A stretch of DNA of 64,000 bases from Zygnema cylindricum (GCA_037447655.1 JBBHKE010001526.1:124001-188000); one strand, 5' to 3'; shown: positions 32,901 through 45,079, counted from the stretch's first letter. The notes: generated by a model from the letters alone, not told the origin. Program-made: numbers and translations.

Positions 32901-35590
32901 GCGGTAAGGGCATGTGCATTTTGATAGGCTGAAGGAAATAAAGAAGCTGGGTGTAGCAGAAGGCATTCAGTTAGGGGATAATGAAATGATGGATGATTCT
33001 AGTGGCTATGCCCAAGGTAAGGCTCACAGACTCCCCTTTCCCAAAACTGCCACGTATAAAGGTGATAAAGTATTCGATGTGGTCCACACAGATATTTGGG
33101 GACCAACAAGAGTACCTTCCGTTGGGGGGAAGAGGTATATGCTGGAAATTACTGATTATTGGTCCAGATATTCTACAGTTTACTTCCTAAATACAAAGTA
33201 TGCCTAGAGTGAGAAGTTGCACGGAACCGCTATTAAGCGAATAACGAGTGGTAATGGGGGAGAGTACACTTCTAACTAGTTTGAGGAATACTTGAGAGAT
33301 TAGGGAGTTCAGCATCAGAAAATTGTACCGAATAATCAAAAAAAAAATGGGGTAGCTGAAAGGTTGAACCGGACTTTGGGGGATAGTGTGTGAAGTATGT
33401 TGGCAGATAACAAAATTGGAAGAAGATTTTGGGCAGAAGCCATGAACTGTGCTAATTACATTAGGAAGATAGTCCTCACTACAGCCGTTAAAGGAATGAC
33501 ACTTTATGAGAGATGCGTTGGAAGGAAACCGAATATTTCTCACTTGAAAGTATTCGGTAGTCAAGTTCAAAGTCTTGACACAGATAAGAAAAATTGGAAA
33601 CTAGATGCTAAAGGGAAACCGGGATTCTTTGTGGGATATGATGAGGATGTCGTGACATGAGCCATGACTTACCTAAACAAGATATCATTCGTTAAAAGAT
33701 CTTATCATGATGAAGGAAATATTTGATCCCTTCAAATACTAGAAAATCAAAATCAGTTGAGTCCGGTGAGGAAACTTAGATCTTCTAGGGACCGTGAAAA
33801 CGTGATTGCAGATTCAGGGGAGATCTAAGATGGGGGAGATAAACCACAATCTCCTCATAATTCTACACACTCTGAAGAGAGAGAGGAAGATGAGCTAGAG
33901 TCAGCTTCCATGGATAAGAGAGCCGATGAGACAGAAAGGGTGAACCATAAACTTCCCTCCATTCATGCTTCGGATTTTGAGGGAGGACGGAGGAGCTGCA
34001 AAACACTACAAGAAAAACATGTTGCTTACAAGGTAACAAAGCTATCTCACCCAGATGAGCCTCAGTCATACTCCGAGGCAATGGACAGTGCGTAGAAAGA
34101 ATGATGGGTCATAGCTATAAATGATGAGATGGCTTCCATCATGGAGGCTAATACTTAGGAGCTGGTGGACTGTCCTCCGGAAACTTATCGGGTGCAAATT
34201 GGTATTTAAATTGAAACTCAACCCAGATAATACCATTAAGAGATATAACGCTCGGTTGGTAGCAAAGGGGTTCACCTAAAAAGAGGGGATAGATTATGAG
34301 GAGACTTTTGCTCCAGTGGTTCGGTTCTCATCTGTAAGGATTCTCCTTAGTCTAGCAGCAGCAAAAGACATGGAAATTCACCAGATGGATATCAAGACCA
34401 CTTTCCTCAACAATGAACTAAAGGGAAAAATCTTTATGAGATAACAAAAGGGATTTATAGAGGAACGAGAAGAAAGTAAAGTCTGCAGGCTGATAAAGTC
34501 CTTATATAGCCTGAAGCAGGCTCCCAGAAAATGGAACAAGAAATTAGAGGAGTTTCTCACTGTTCTGGGATATATCCATATCAGTTTTGACCATTCTATT
34601 TATATGTTTGAGGATGAGAATAGTATGATTTTTATTGCAATTTACGTGGATGATATGCTGGTGTTATGTAAATTTATGGAGAAGATCAATAAGTTAAAGA
34701 AAGATCTTAGAAGCAGATTTGACATGAAGGATTTAGGGGAGGCTAAATATATTTTGGTGATTCAGATGGAAAGAGTTAGAGGGAAGAGAATAATCAGACT
34801 TACTTAGAAGGAAGCTATCGGAAATATGCTTGAGAAATTTTACATGGAAAAAGAAAACAGTAGTACCACTCCATGGACTTGAAGAAAATAAGTGATGGGA
34901 GTGTAGAAGAAAGAGTGATAATACCAGATGATCAGATGAGTCCAGAAGAGAGACAATTTATGAAGTCTAGTCCTTACAAACAGGTTGTAGGATGCTTGAT
35001 TTACTTTATGAATTGTACTAGACCGAACAGAGCAACAACAGTTGGAGTCCTCAGTAAGAGTCTTAATGATCCTAGGAAGAGAGACTGGGAGGCAGCCAAC
35101 AGAGTCATGAGATACTTGGTGGGAACTAGGGATTTATGGTTGCATTTGGGAGGGGAGCACATTAACATCACTACTTGGAGTGATGCTAGTTATGGGGATG
35201 CACCTATGAAAAGATGCACTTCTGGATATGCGTTATATGTGGGGGAAGGTGTTTGTTGTTGGAGTAGCATTAAAAAAATTATGGTTGCGGTACACTCTCG
35301 TAACTGAGTATATGGCCTCTTGTTATATTGTGAAATGGCTAATGTGGGTCAAGTCTTTATTACAAGAACTGTGGTATATGAACAATGGAGTGCATGATGT
35401 GTTTTGTGATAATCAGGCTGCAATTACAAGTGCAGCCAATCCAAAACATCATTTTAAGGATAAGCATATGGATATAAGATTGAGTTTTGTGAGGGAAAAG
35501 GTTGAAAACAAAATTGTGTATCTTGTGTATAGAGGTGATAGGGAAATAGAAGCTGGTATGATGACAAAGCTTGTGCCCTCTCCAAAGTAA
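32901..35590 (+). pseudogene. E6 integrase, reverse transcriptase, RNase H, broken
   Basis: Integrase keeps TDIWGP but the second catalytic Asp is Gly (reads SGNGGEY near 33249). The Glu region NGVAERLNRTL is intact near 33349-33381. RT spans about 33910-34820, with QMDIKTTFLNNEL, a decayed LY-LKQAPR segment and YVDDMLV near 34650. RNase H covers about 34990-35590, with SDASYGDAP, EYMAS and CDNQAAI. Repeated stops (TAG, TAA, TGA) and at least two frameshifts (near 34180 and 35280) break it. Confidence 0.87.
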
Positions 35591-35654
35591 AAAATATATA
35601 GAGAAAAGCGTGGGTTAAAAGAGACACTAATATTAGACTAAAAAATATAGGGAG

Positions 35655-36659
35655 TGTTGAAATCACTATATTTAGGAGAGATATTTTCTAGGTCTTAATT
35701 GATTAGAATAGCTAAAAGAAAAAGAAGAACTAGCTTGCCTCCACCTTCTCTTTTTAGCCCCCATACTTGTTGTAGTCACTGAAAGAGAGAGAGGGTGGTG
35801 GAGCCATGGCTGCCTCAGCTCCATAGGCAGGACTAAAGAGTGACCTAAGTCACTCTAAACAAAAAGGTTGAGTCTTGCAAGCCTCGAACCTCCGACCGGC
35901 AGAGCGAGGCCTAGCCGTCAGCTCTTACCGGTCTGTCGTACTAGTCTGTTAGGATACATAGGGTTTGATAGCTATTTAAACATTAGCTAGATCATTAATT
36001 CGATTAACGGAATAACAAATCGAGGATATAGAAACTAGTTGATTTTTTAGTACGCACGAAACAAATGTACCGAACATTTGTTATTTGAAAGGCTTTCATT
36101 AAAAGTCGGTATGGATCCGACCTCATCGCCAAGATCCTGTAATGGCCACCTTCGCGGTTTTTGGACGTGAAATGACTTGTTGACACGTGGAAAGATATCA
36201 TTCGAAAGCAAGAATCCCAGGGAGCGCGAAGACAAGTCTGGAGGAGACAGACGTCCACTCCATGGCCTTCTCGTACACAGGCCGTACAGAAAGTACATTC
36301 GCCCTATTACCTTTTTGTAGTGTATAGTGTTGTACAGTCTTCTGATTGGTTTGTACATCAGTAGATAAGGGTTGTGAGAGGGGTTTAGGATTTAGAGGAT
36401 TGAGGAGGTAGACGCCCCTCTCCCAACAAGCTTGTATAAATATTGGCATTTTTGCCGTTTGATATCTAATCGCTTGGTTAGTCGTTTTCAGTGATTCTTT
36501 TTTTTTTGGACTGAATGGAGTTTGGACATGCATAGGGGTGCAGTCGGATTGTCTATTTCCCTGCTTGGGTAGCAATTGTTCTAGTTAAAATTGGGTTAGT
36601 GAAAAACTACCTAAAGGCTTTGTGAATTTTGCAGTCAAAATGGGGGACACAGAATTGCA
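35655..36659 (+). repeat. E6 3' LTR
   Basis: 1005 bp, TGTTGAAATCAC to GAATTGCA. TATAAATA at 36435-36442. The antisense tRNA-like module with B-box-like GGAGGTTCGAGGCTTGC on the minus strand lies at about 35877-35952. The Gag start reads ATGGGGGACACAG at 36640. Confidence 0.88.
35877..35952 (-). other. tRNA-like module in the E6 3' LTR (antisense)
   Basis: On the minus strand, A-box-like TAAGAGCTGACGGCTAGGCC is followed by GGAGGTTCGAGGCTT, a one-mismatch Pol III B box. It is missing from the 5' LTR of the same element. Confidence 0.5.
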
Positions 36660-38133
36660 AATAGACCTCTTCATCATACTTTGTTGTGAAATTTAACTTT
36701 CTAGTGTAAGTCTCAAAATCTTTGTTATGCAAAACAGAGGTTGAGATGTGATTTTTTCTTAACTTAGGTATATAGAGGATATATCTGAGAATGTAACTGT
36801 AGACGTCTGACCCTCCACTATTACTTTTAGATCTACCAATCCCACTAAATTTGTAGTTACTACTCTCCCATCCCCATACTCTTTCTCTTCAGTTGGGGTC
36901 TTTCTCATCTTAGTAAATAACTGCTTTTCACGGCACATGCATGAAAGCACCCGAGTGAATAATCCAACCTTCCTCCGGTGCTTCTCGGATTGCTCCGATT
37001 GCACATTTCTGCCTCTGTGGGATTTCGTTCTCCTCCAGCTTTTCGTTGAGAAGAAGCTCCCTGTCTTTTCGTTTGAGATCTCCTCCTTTGTAAGCTCCCC
37101 TTAACCTGTGTGGATACAAGTGTCGTCTTCTTTCTGGAAGGTCCACTAGATTAGTTCTCCTTCAGCCTTAGTTCCGTCAGCTTGGTGCACCCCGCCATAT
37201 GAGGACCCGGTTTTTTCCAAAAAATGGCAAAGCCCTTTTGGAGGTCGATATCCACATTCGTCCTGTTGGACTCCTTTCCCTCCTCCACCAAAAATCCCAT
37301 AAGGTTTCTTGTTCTCTTGATTCCTCAAATTGGTTGCAGCGGCCAAGGCTTGACCACTCTTCCCTCCGCTCTGAAGCTCAATGGGGTTTTTTCTAACCAA
37401 GATCATTCCATCCACTGTGTTCCAAATCCATCGGCTGTTTGGCAAATCCTGAACCCTATTGACAATATTCTCATATTCCTCCGAGAGCTTCATCAACAAG
37501 GTAATCACCTTCTCTTTCTCAAATTCCACATTCCGAGCACACTCCAACTCCACAAATAAACCGGCCAAATCATTACAAAAGTCAAACATTTTCTCTCTTT
37601 TGTAACCAAACGCAAGTTTTTGTTTTTAAATCGTGCCACTCCTATATATGTCTTTAAAAGCCCCCCATAGATCAGCTGCTCTTTTTACATTAAGGTGAGG
37701 TGTGGCCAACTTCCTAGTAAGGTGTCTGAGAAGAAGTGATATGCGATTGAGTTGTTGAGTCCTTGACATTAGGATCATTCTCCCCAATTTTAGGCATCAC
37801 TTCCACCGGAAGCAGCTTTGGTGCCGATCCTGAAGTCATCGGTGTAAGCTTCTCCTTTCTCGTTTCCTTTTCAGTATCTAGGACACTACTTTTTCCTTTA
37901 TCATCCCCTTTTTAAACTGCCCGTATCGTGATGAGAATTGCAGTCCTCAAAATCTTGGTGGAGCTCCCAATGGTGTGGATGGTCGTCCCACATGGCCACT
38001 CGCAATACCCCATAACCTCTTTCCTAGTAATGCTCCCTTCATCATTTTGTTACAATAGATAAACCCTGTTCCATCGAAGATGGGCACCCTAGAGGGTGCG
38101 CCCATAACTTGTAATTATGTGACCTCTTTTGGA
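36660..38133 (-). pseudogene. E5 gag and protease remnant
   Basis: Open pieces at 37146-37589 (Gag core with LLMKLSEEYENIVNRVQDL), 36928-37146 and 36759-37004 (protease flank). The zinc knuckle is eroded and the protease reads IHSGAFMH where IDSGASMH is expected. The Gag ATG has been lost (the LTR end reads AAGAGGTCACATAATTACA). Several frameshifts. Confidence 0.8.
38095..38109 (-). promoter_or_regulatory. E5 primer binding site
   Basis: Minus strand AGTTATGGGCGCACC next to LTR start position 38110; two differences from the consensus. Confidence 0.65.
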
Positions 38134-38798
38134 ACACACAATATCAGCTTACTTGAAGCCTCTAAGATAATTTGAAGTGCCTCCCTTCTCCTTATAACAA
38201 TTGCCACCCTGGTAGGCAATGACTTTGACTACCTTCACCCATGTGAACATTGTACTCCTCTGAGCCCAATAAAAAGGAATTACTCAAACACCCCCAACCA
38301 TGCGATTTAATTATCATGTGGCAAAGATTCCAATTTTTATACAAACTCTCGGAGAGAGAGGCCTCTATTTTCGCAAAATCTCTAAGTCCTAAACGTCTCT
38401 CTTAACCCCCTAGTACTGAAGTATGGAATCAATCAAATGCTTGTACAATACAAGAAGGTACTACGGCCGATGTACTTACTGTACGGCCATTGAACGATAT
38501 GGCCATGGAGGGGACGCATGTTACCTCTAGACCTACGTCCGTGTCCCATGAAAGCTACAAGCTACTAGTTGGTCGCCACGTGGCGTTTAGTGACGTGCAA
38601 ACCGCAAACAACAAAGGTGGTCATTCAACAATGGCGGCTTGGATGGGAGCCGTCCAATGCTGATCGACTTTTATTTCGTGCTGTCGAAATGAAATGTCCG
38701 CACCATTGAATTTCGTGCTGTCCATACGAGTATCCGTGTGGTTGCAAAATCCCTAAATGAATCTATTTTACAGTCTAACAGTTTCGTAAATTGACTTA
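38110..38798 (-). repeat. E5 5' LTR (interrupted)
   Basis: Same family as the E1 and E10 LTRs. It contains rc-TATA (TTTTTATA at 38334-38341) and a GTAC cluster near 38445-38500. Cut at 38798, where TGTTGAAAAAGTAAT starts. Confidence 0.82.
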
Positions 38799-38813
38799 TG
38801 TTGAAAAAGTAAT
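38799..38813 (+). repeat. Probable start of an E4-type LTR at the edge of the gap
   Basis: TGTTGAAAAAGTAAT resembles the E4 LTR start TGTTGAAAAGAGGTAAT and interrupts the E5 LTR. Only 15 bp are visible before N. Confidence 0.4.
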
Positions 38814-39665
38814 NNNNNNNNNNNNNNNNNNNNNNNNNNNNNNNNNNNNNNNNNNNNNNNNNNNNNNNNNNNNNNNNNNNNNNNNNNNNNNNNNNNNNNN
38901 NNNNNNNNNNNNNNNNNNNNNNNNNNNNNNNNNNNNNNNNNNNNNNNNNNNNNNNNNNNNNNNNNNNNNNNNNNNNNNNNNNNNNNNNNNNNNNNNNNNN
39001 NNNNNNNNNNNNNNNNNNNNNNNNNNNNNNNNNNNNNNNNNNNNNNNNNNNNNNNNNNNNNNNNNNNNNNNNNNNNNNNNNNNNNNNNNNNNNNNNNNNN
39101 NNNNNNNNNNNNNNNNNNNNNNNNNNNNNNNNNNNNNNNNNNNNNNNNNNNNNNNNNNNNNNNNNNNNNNNNNNNNNNNNNNNNNNNNNNNNNNNNNNNN
39201 NNNNNNNNNNNNNNNNNNNNNNNNNNNNNNNNNNNNNNNNNNNNNNNNNNNNNNNNNNNNNNNNNNNNNNNNNNNNNNNNNNNNNNNNNNNNNNNNNNNN
39301 NNNNNNNNNNNNNNNNNNNNNNNNNNNNNNNNNNNNNNNNNNNNNNNNNNNNNNNNNNNNNNNNNNNNNNNNNNNNNNNNNNNNNNNNNNNNNNNNNNNN
39401 NNNNNNNNNNNNNNNNNNNNNNNNNNNNNNNNNNNNNNNNNNNNNNNNNNNNNNNNNNNNNNNNNNNNNNNNNNNNNNNNNNNNNNNNNNNNNNNNNNNN
39501 NNNNNNNNNNNNNNNNNNNNNNNNNNNNNNNNNNNNNNNNNNNNNNNNNNNNNNNNNNNNNNNNNNNNNNNNNNNNNNNNNNNNNNNNNNNNNNNNNNNN
39601 NNNNNNNNNNNNNNNNNNNNNNNNNNNNNNNNNNNNNNNNNNNNNNNNNNNNNNNNNNNNNNNNN
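38814..39665. other. Assembly gap (852 N)
   Basis: Undetermined bases. The flanks suggest repeated LTR sequence lies in the gap. Apparent ORFs across it are artefacts. Confidence 0.99.
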
Positions 39666-40388
39666 AAAAGTACAGCTGCCGGTGTACTTTAGGTACGGAC
39701 ATTGTACGACATGGCCTAAATGTCGACACATGTCATATCCGGATTCGGTGCCATAATCTCCGGAGATTCCACGATCCAATGTAATTTCGCCACGTGTCAT
39801 CCGATGTGGCGATGGCCACAAACCGCCGAAATCTTCTTCCGCGATCTCGGCGCTAATTCCGGCCGTCCGATTAAATCAAGATTTAATCGTAGCCGTAATA
39901 AATACTTGCGCGGCATTCGTTTCAATTAAGAAATAAATGCGCGGTATTGATTTTCTGTCCGTACCGTAATCCGTACTTTACACATTACCGGATCTATGTA
40001 TCCCGTAATAAATTACAGTTAAATGATTAATCCTACGCATACATGTTTAAATAAATATCAAACTATATACTGCGTAACACTAGTCCTAGACTTAACGGCT
40101 AAGGCTACCGGCTATCTGTTGTCTGCCGGCCGGTAGGTACAGGGATCAAATCCTGCGGCCGGCATATATATTTTAGATAAAATAAAATAAACCCAATAAC
40201 TTATATAAATTTCTCGTAAACCTCTGGATAGCCTAAGTAGCCATGGCTCTAGCTCCCTCTCCAATTTCTCAGTGACTGCGACAAGTTTGAGAGTTTGGAG
40301 AGAGAAGTTAGAGGCAGACTGCCTCGGCTTCTTTCTATATTTCTATTTAGACCTAGAAAATACTAAAAATGTACCATTAATTTCTACA
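39666..40388 (-). repeat. LTR segment of the E12/E13 family
   Basis: Matches the upstream half of the LTR at 60935-62062 (GTGCCGGTGTACTTT-type GTAC block, CCACGTGTCATCCGATGTGGCG). It reaches an intact LTR start, TGTAGAAATTAATGG on the minus strand at 40388. It carries the tRNA-like module on plus at 40081-40156 (AGGGATCAAATCCT). The rest lies in the gap. Confidence 0.75.
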
Positions 40389-41991
40389 TACTACACCAAG
40401 CTTCTTCATCTCCCTCAACCTATCAAAATGCACATGCCCCAACCGTTTATGCCAAATCATCAATTTTGGGCACCAACATAGTAACAATTCTTCTTTTCAT
40501 TACTCAGATTAAGCCTAAACATTCCTTGGCTACCCTTATCTACAGTGAAGTAAACTTCATCCCCATACTTGGCTGTAAAAACTCCCATCCTAGTGAAAGT
40601 ATCAAACCCTTTATCATCCAACACAGATGTAAAAACAAGATTTTTTCTCAGCTGAGGAATATAAAGCCCATTTGAGAAAGTGAGAATAGAAGTCTTACCC
40701 CCCACTAAAACTTTGAGGTCAACTGATCCCACTGGATCTGTAGTAACAACTCTCCCATCCCCATACTCTATTTCTATAGTAGGGATTTTCCTTAGCTTAG
40801 TGAAGAGGTCTTTGTCACATCACATATGCATAGATGCACTTGAGTCGATGATCCATCTTTCTTGTGGAGCTTCCCGAATTTGCTCCAAGGACACACTTTT
40901 GTCTCCAAGGGATCTCCTTCTCCTCCAGACTCACATTAATAATAAGCTCCCAATCTTCCCCAGAGGACTCGTCCTCGGTGTCTCCTGTCACCTCTGTGAC
41001 CAAAAGTGCATTTTTTTTCCCTCTAGAAGAACCCTCTCCTTGGTTCCCTTGGAGCCTCAGCTCCGCCAGCTTGGCACAATCCGCGATAAAGTGCCCCGGC
41101 TTTTTGCAAAAATGACATTGGCCCTTTAGGGGCCTCGGTCCTCCAAGTTGGACTCTTTCTCCTTTGTATGGTTTTTTCGGTTCCAATCTCCACCTGTCCC
41201 CTCCAGCGGCTAGAGCTTGAATGCTCTTTCCACCTCTCTTGATCCTCATGGTATTTTCTTGCACAAGTATCATCAGGACCACTGTATTCCACTTCCATGA
41301 ACTATCAGTCATTTCTTGTATTGGGTACACTATGTTCTCATACTCATCTGGTAACTTCATGATGAGAGTGTTAACTTTCACTTTCATTGTACCAGTCCAA
41401 GCGGTACTTTCCATCTCTATTAACAAACAAGAAAAATCATTGCAATAATGTAACATCTTTCCTCATTTGTAAGTGTAACTCACTAGCTTTTGCTCAGCCA
41501 ACTGGAGCTCTTGAATAGTACCAGCTCTATAAATCTCCATCAAACTCTCCCACAACTCCTCGGCCTTGTAAATATTAAGGTGAGAGGTGACCAAGGCTTG
41601 AGTGAGATGCCTTAGAATGAAGTTCTTCGCAACCATGTTTACGTCTTCCCACATTTGAGCATTGTTCTCCATGGTCTTCACGGTCGCCGCTCTCGGTGCC
41701 ATGGCAATAGGGGTGAGGGGTGTCTCCTTTCCTTTCCCCTTTTTCGGACACACTGCTGTCCCCATCATCAGCCTCCTCCGCGGAAGTAGTCGCTGCTGCA
41801 GAAAACCTTACTCCTCCAAATCCTGGCGGAGTTCCCGAAGATGGACGTTTCACTTGTCCACTAACGATACCCCAGTATCGTTTTTCACACAAAGCTCCCA
41901 TCATCATGGCTTCCCAATAAATGAACCCAGATCCATTGAAAGTGGGCACCCTAGAGGGTGGGCCCATAACCTGGAATTGTGTGTCCTCCAT
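40389..41991 (-). pseudogene. E7 gag and protease
   Basis: The ATG at 41989-41991 is inside the LTR and starts MEDTQFQVMGPP across the PBS. Pieces at 41575-41991 and 41463-41768 give the Gag N-terminus and core; a frame change lies between. A TGA at 41463-41465 interrupts at the YTYK-GGKML site. The next piece (40815-41456) has the intact zinc knuckle CHFCKKPGHFIADC and runs into a damaged protease (HRLKCIYAYVM). The last piece (40460-40732) is the protease C-terminal part. E8 shares the same TGA. Confidence 0.85.
41957..41971 (-). promoter_or_regulatory. E7 primer binding site (perfect consensus)
   Basis: Minus strand GGTTATGGGCCCACC directly after the LTR end (CAATTCCA), in the gag frame. 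Confidence 0.8.
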
Positions 41992-42969
41992 TGGACTACA
42001 GAATACATGAAGCCTCTAGATAGTTTTTAACTAGCCCACTTTAAGCCACAGCCACTGCTGCCCAATAATGCAAACTGACAGTTTGACTGCACCCCTGTAC
42101 AGCTTGGACTCTCTTGAGTCGGTAGCAAAAAGAATCACTGAAAACGGCCAACCAACCGATAAGTTATGAGGCAGTAAAAAATGCCAATTTGTACAAACTC
42201 TCAAAAAGGGAGAGGTGGCTCCCTAACAAAAATTTTCAAGACCTAATTCCCTTTAATAACTTCTATCTAGTGAAGAACGGACCAATCAGATTACTGTATC
42301 GTACCAAAAAGTACTACTGCCGGTGTACCTTTTGTACGTCCTATGTACGACAATGCTATTAAACGGACCCGTGTCCACTTTTCACTCGTCTGTACGTTCC
42401 TCGGAATTCCCGCGACCAAATGTTATCTCTCCACGTGGCTCCAGGTCATGCCACGTCACAAAACGCCAAAGTGACCTTTGCGGGATCTCGGCGAAGACAT
42501 ATGCCGTTGGATGCGAACCGGCATTAAATATCGACCGTCGAAACAAATGTCAGATTCATTTGTTTCGTGCGAGATTCAGTCTGCACTGAATTTGACCCGT
42601 TCTATGAGGTTACAATTACATTTCCGTTAATCGGATTAGGTGACATAACACACTTTAAATATTTATCACACCCTATACACTCTAGCAATCTTTTACGACA
42701 GACTTGTTAGAGCGGACGGCTACGCCACGCTCTATCGGTCGGGGGTTCGAGTCCTACTAGACGCAACCTTTTTGTAGAGAGTGACTTAAGGTCACTCTCT
42801 AACCCTATATATAGAGCGGAGGCAGCCATGGCTCTATCACTCTCTCTCTCCTTTAGTGACTACAACAAGTATGGGGGTAAGAGAGAAGAGATGGAGGCAG
42901 ACTGCCTGCAAGTTTCTTTTCCACTAATATATTAAGACTTAGAAAATACAAAAACTATTTATTTCAACA
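41972..42969 (-). repeat. LTR shared by E7 (5') and E8 (3')
   Basis: 998 bp, ending CAACA on plus at 42969 and followed by CTCCCCTTATTTTC (E8 purine tract complement). It has hairpin GGACTCTCTTGAGTC (42107-42121), a GTAC cluster (about 42285-42360) and a tRNA-like module with perfect B box GGTTCGAGTCC at about 42744. One LTR between two internal regions shows a tandem formed by LTR recombination. Confidence 0.88.
42700..42762 (+). other. tRNA-like module with perfect B box (antisense to LTR)
   Basis: Plus strand TTGTTAGAGCGGACGGCTAC followed by GGGGGTTCGAGTCC. GGTTCGAGTCC fits the Pol III B-box consensus exactly. Acceptor pairing is not evident, so this is tRNA-like or SINE-like, not a tRNA gene. 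Confidence 0.55.
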
Positions 42970-42983
42970 CTCCCCTTATTTTC

Positions 42984-44944
42984 TAGTCTAATTTTAATTT
43001 TTCTTTCAAGCCGCATTTTTTCCGACAATATTTTAATTTAGGAGAGGGCACAGGTTTGGTCATCATGTCAGTCACCATTTCTTCATCAGGTCTATACACA
43101 AGATTTAAAATTTAATTTTCAACTTTTTCTCTCACGAAGCTTAATCTTTTGTTCATGTGTTTTGTTTAAAAATGGTGTTTTGGATTGGCTGCAATTGCAA
43201 TTGCAGCTTGATTATCACAAAAGACTTCATGCACTCCCTCCTTTATATATCCCAATTCTTGCAGCAATAATATCCCCCACATTAGTTCTTTTACAACAGA
43301 ACAAGAAGCCATATACTCAGCCTGCATATTACATTGAGCAACCACCTTTTGTTGCTTACTGCTTCAACAGCAAACACCTTCCCCCACATACAAAACATAT
43401 CCAGAAATGCATCTTCTCATAGGCGCATCCTTATAACAAGCATCACTCGAAGTGGTGATATTAGTGTGCTCCCCTCCCAAATGCAACCATAATTCTCTGG
43501 TTCCAACCAGATATCTCATGACTCTCTTGGCTGCCTCCCAATCTCTCTTTCTAGGATTGTTAAGACTCCTTCCGAGGACTCCTACTACTGTCGCTATGTC
43601 CGGCCTTTTACAGTTCATAAAGTAGATCAAACTTCCTACGACCTGCTTGTAAGGAATAGACTTCATAAGCTCTCTCTCCTCTGAACTCATTTGATCATCT
43701 AAGATCATCACTCCTCCTTCTACACTCCGATCACTTGCTTTCTTCAAGTCTATGGGAGTGGTACAACTGTTAGCTTTCTCCATTTGAAATTTCTCAAGCA
43801 TATTTCCTATTGCTTCTTTATGAGTGAGTCTTATGATCCTCTTTCCTCTGTCTATTTCCATTTGAATTCCCAAATTATATCTTGCCTCTCCTAAGTCTTT
43901 CATGTCAAATTTGCTCCTAAGATCCATTTTTAAATTATTGATCTTTTCCAAAGACATACTTCACTCCAGCAGATCATCCACATAAATTGCAATAAAGATC
44001 ACACCATTCTCATCTTCAAACATATAGATAGAATGGTCAGAGCTGATCCTGATATATCCTAGACCAGTAAGAAACTCATCTAGTTACTTATTCCACTGTC
44101 GGGGAGCCTGCTTAAGTCCATATAAGGACTTTATGAGCCTGCAGACTTTACTCTCTTCCCCATTCTCCACAAACCCTTTCGGTTGCCTCATGAAGATTTC
44201 TTCCTCTAACTCACCATTGAGGAATGCGGTCTTAATGTCCATTTGATGTATTTCCATGTTTTTTGCTGCTGCTAGACTGAGGATAATCCTTACTGATGGG
44301 AAACGAACAACTGGGGCAAATGTCTCCTCATAGTCAATCCCCTCTTTTTGGGTGAACCCCTTTGCCACCAAACGAGCCTTATATCTTTCGATGGTATCAT
44401 TATGGTTTAGTTTTAGTTTAAAGACCCACTTACACCCAATAGGTTTTCTGTTTGAAGAGCAATTCGCTAGTTCCCAAGTGTTTGCTTCCATGATGGAAGC
44501 CATCTCATCATTTATGGCCCTGATCCATCTGTCCTTCTCTGGACTGTTTATTGCCTCTAAGTATGACTGAGGCTCATCAGGATGTGATAACTTAGTTACC
44601 TTATGAGCGGCTTGTTTCTCCTGTAGCCTTCTATTGCTCCTTCTTCCCCCTTCAAATTTTGAAAGTGGAATAGAGGTAAGTCTCGGGTTTCTCATTATTG
44701 TCTCATTAACTCCCCTATCCATGGAAGATGGTTCCGGTTCATCCTCTTCTGTCTCCTCGAGGTCCATGGGAATATGTGGGGTATCTAGTAGCTCTCGTGT
44801 ATCTTCGATCTCTCTTGAATCTGCAATCACGGTCTCACTCATGTCCTTTTCGGGAAAAACAGAGTTCTCCTCACTCTCGGACTCAAACGTGATTGTTTTC
44901 CTTTTGGTATATTTGAAGGGGTGAATTGACTTTCCTTCATCCAT
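42984..44944 (-). pseudogene. E8 reverse transcriptase and RNase H
   Basis: RT N-terminus and fingers are open at 44084-44944 (CKWVFKLKLNHND, QMDIKTAFLNGELEEE, SLYGLKQAPRQWNK). A stop follows, and the YVDD region (about 43965-43985) lies just past it with a decayed context. The connection and RNase H start are open at 43364-43957, where the first RNase H Asp region reads SSDACYKDAP. The remaining RNase H (EAEY, CDNQAAI counterparts) is broken by stops below 43364. Confidence 0.87.
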
Positions 44945-45079
44945 GACAATTAGGTGTTTGACCAGAATGATATCTTGCTTTGCTAAGTCATAGACTCTAT
45001 ATCCCTTAACATCGTCATCATATCCCCCAAAATATCAAGGTTTTCCCTTAGCATCAAGTTTCCAGTCTTTCTTATCCGA

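Larger units (their letters stand above)
30524..36659 (+). mobile_element. E6: copia element nested in E5
   Basis: 5' LTR 30524-31367 (844 bp), internal 31368-35654, 3' LTR 35655-36659 (1005 bp). The two LTRs align end to end except for an internal deletion of about 165 bp in the 5' copy. The target duplication is unclear (AAATA-like bases on the left, AATAG on the right). Confidence 0.88.
29005..38798 (-). mobile_element. E5: copia element split by E6
   Basis: Minus orientation. RT N-terminus and integrase lie at 29005-30523, gag/protease at 36660-38094, PBS at 38095-38109, 5' LTR at 38110-38798. The coding sequence is continuous across the E6 insertion (AGTGAAA before, AATAGACC after). RT C-terminus, RNase H and 3' LTR are missing. 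The LTR is cut at 38798 by the start of an E4-type LTR that runs into the gap. Confidence 0.85.
40389..42969 (-). mobile_element. E7: internally truncated copia element
   Basis: Internal part 40389-41971 holds only gag, protease and the start of gag-pre-integrase. It is bounded on the left by the LTR at 40388 and on the right by its own 5' LTR (41972-42969). That LTR is also the 3' LTR of E8. Integrase, RT and RNase H are missing. Confidence 0.82.

Noticed and set aside
38671-39821. ORFs spanning the N gap at 38814-39665
   Set aside because: Their interiors are undetermined bases.
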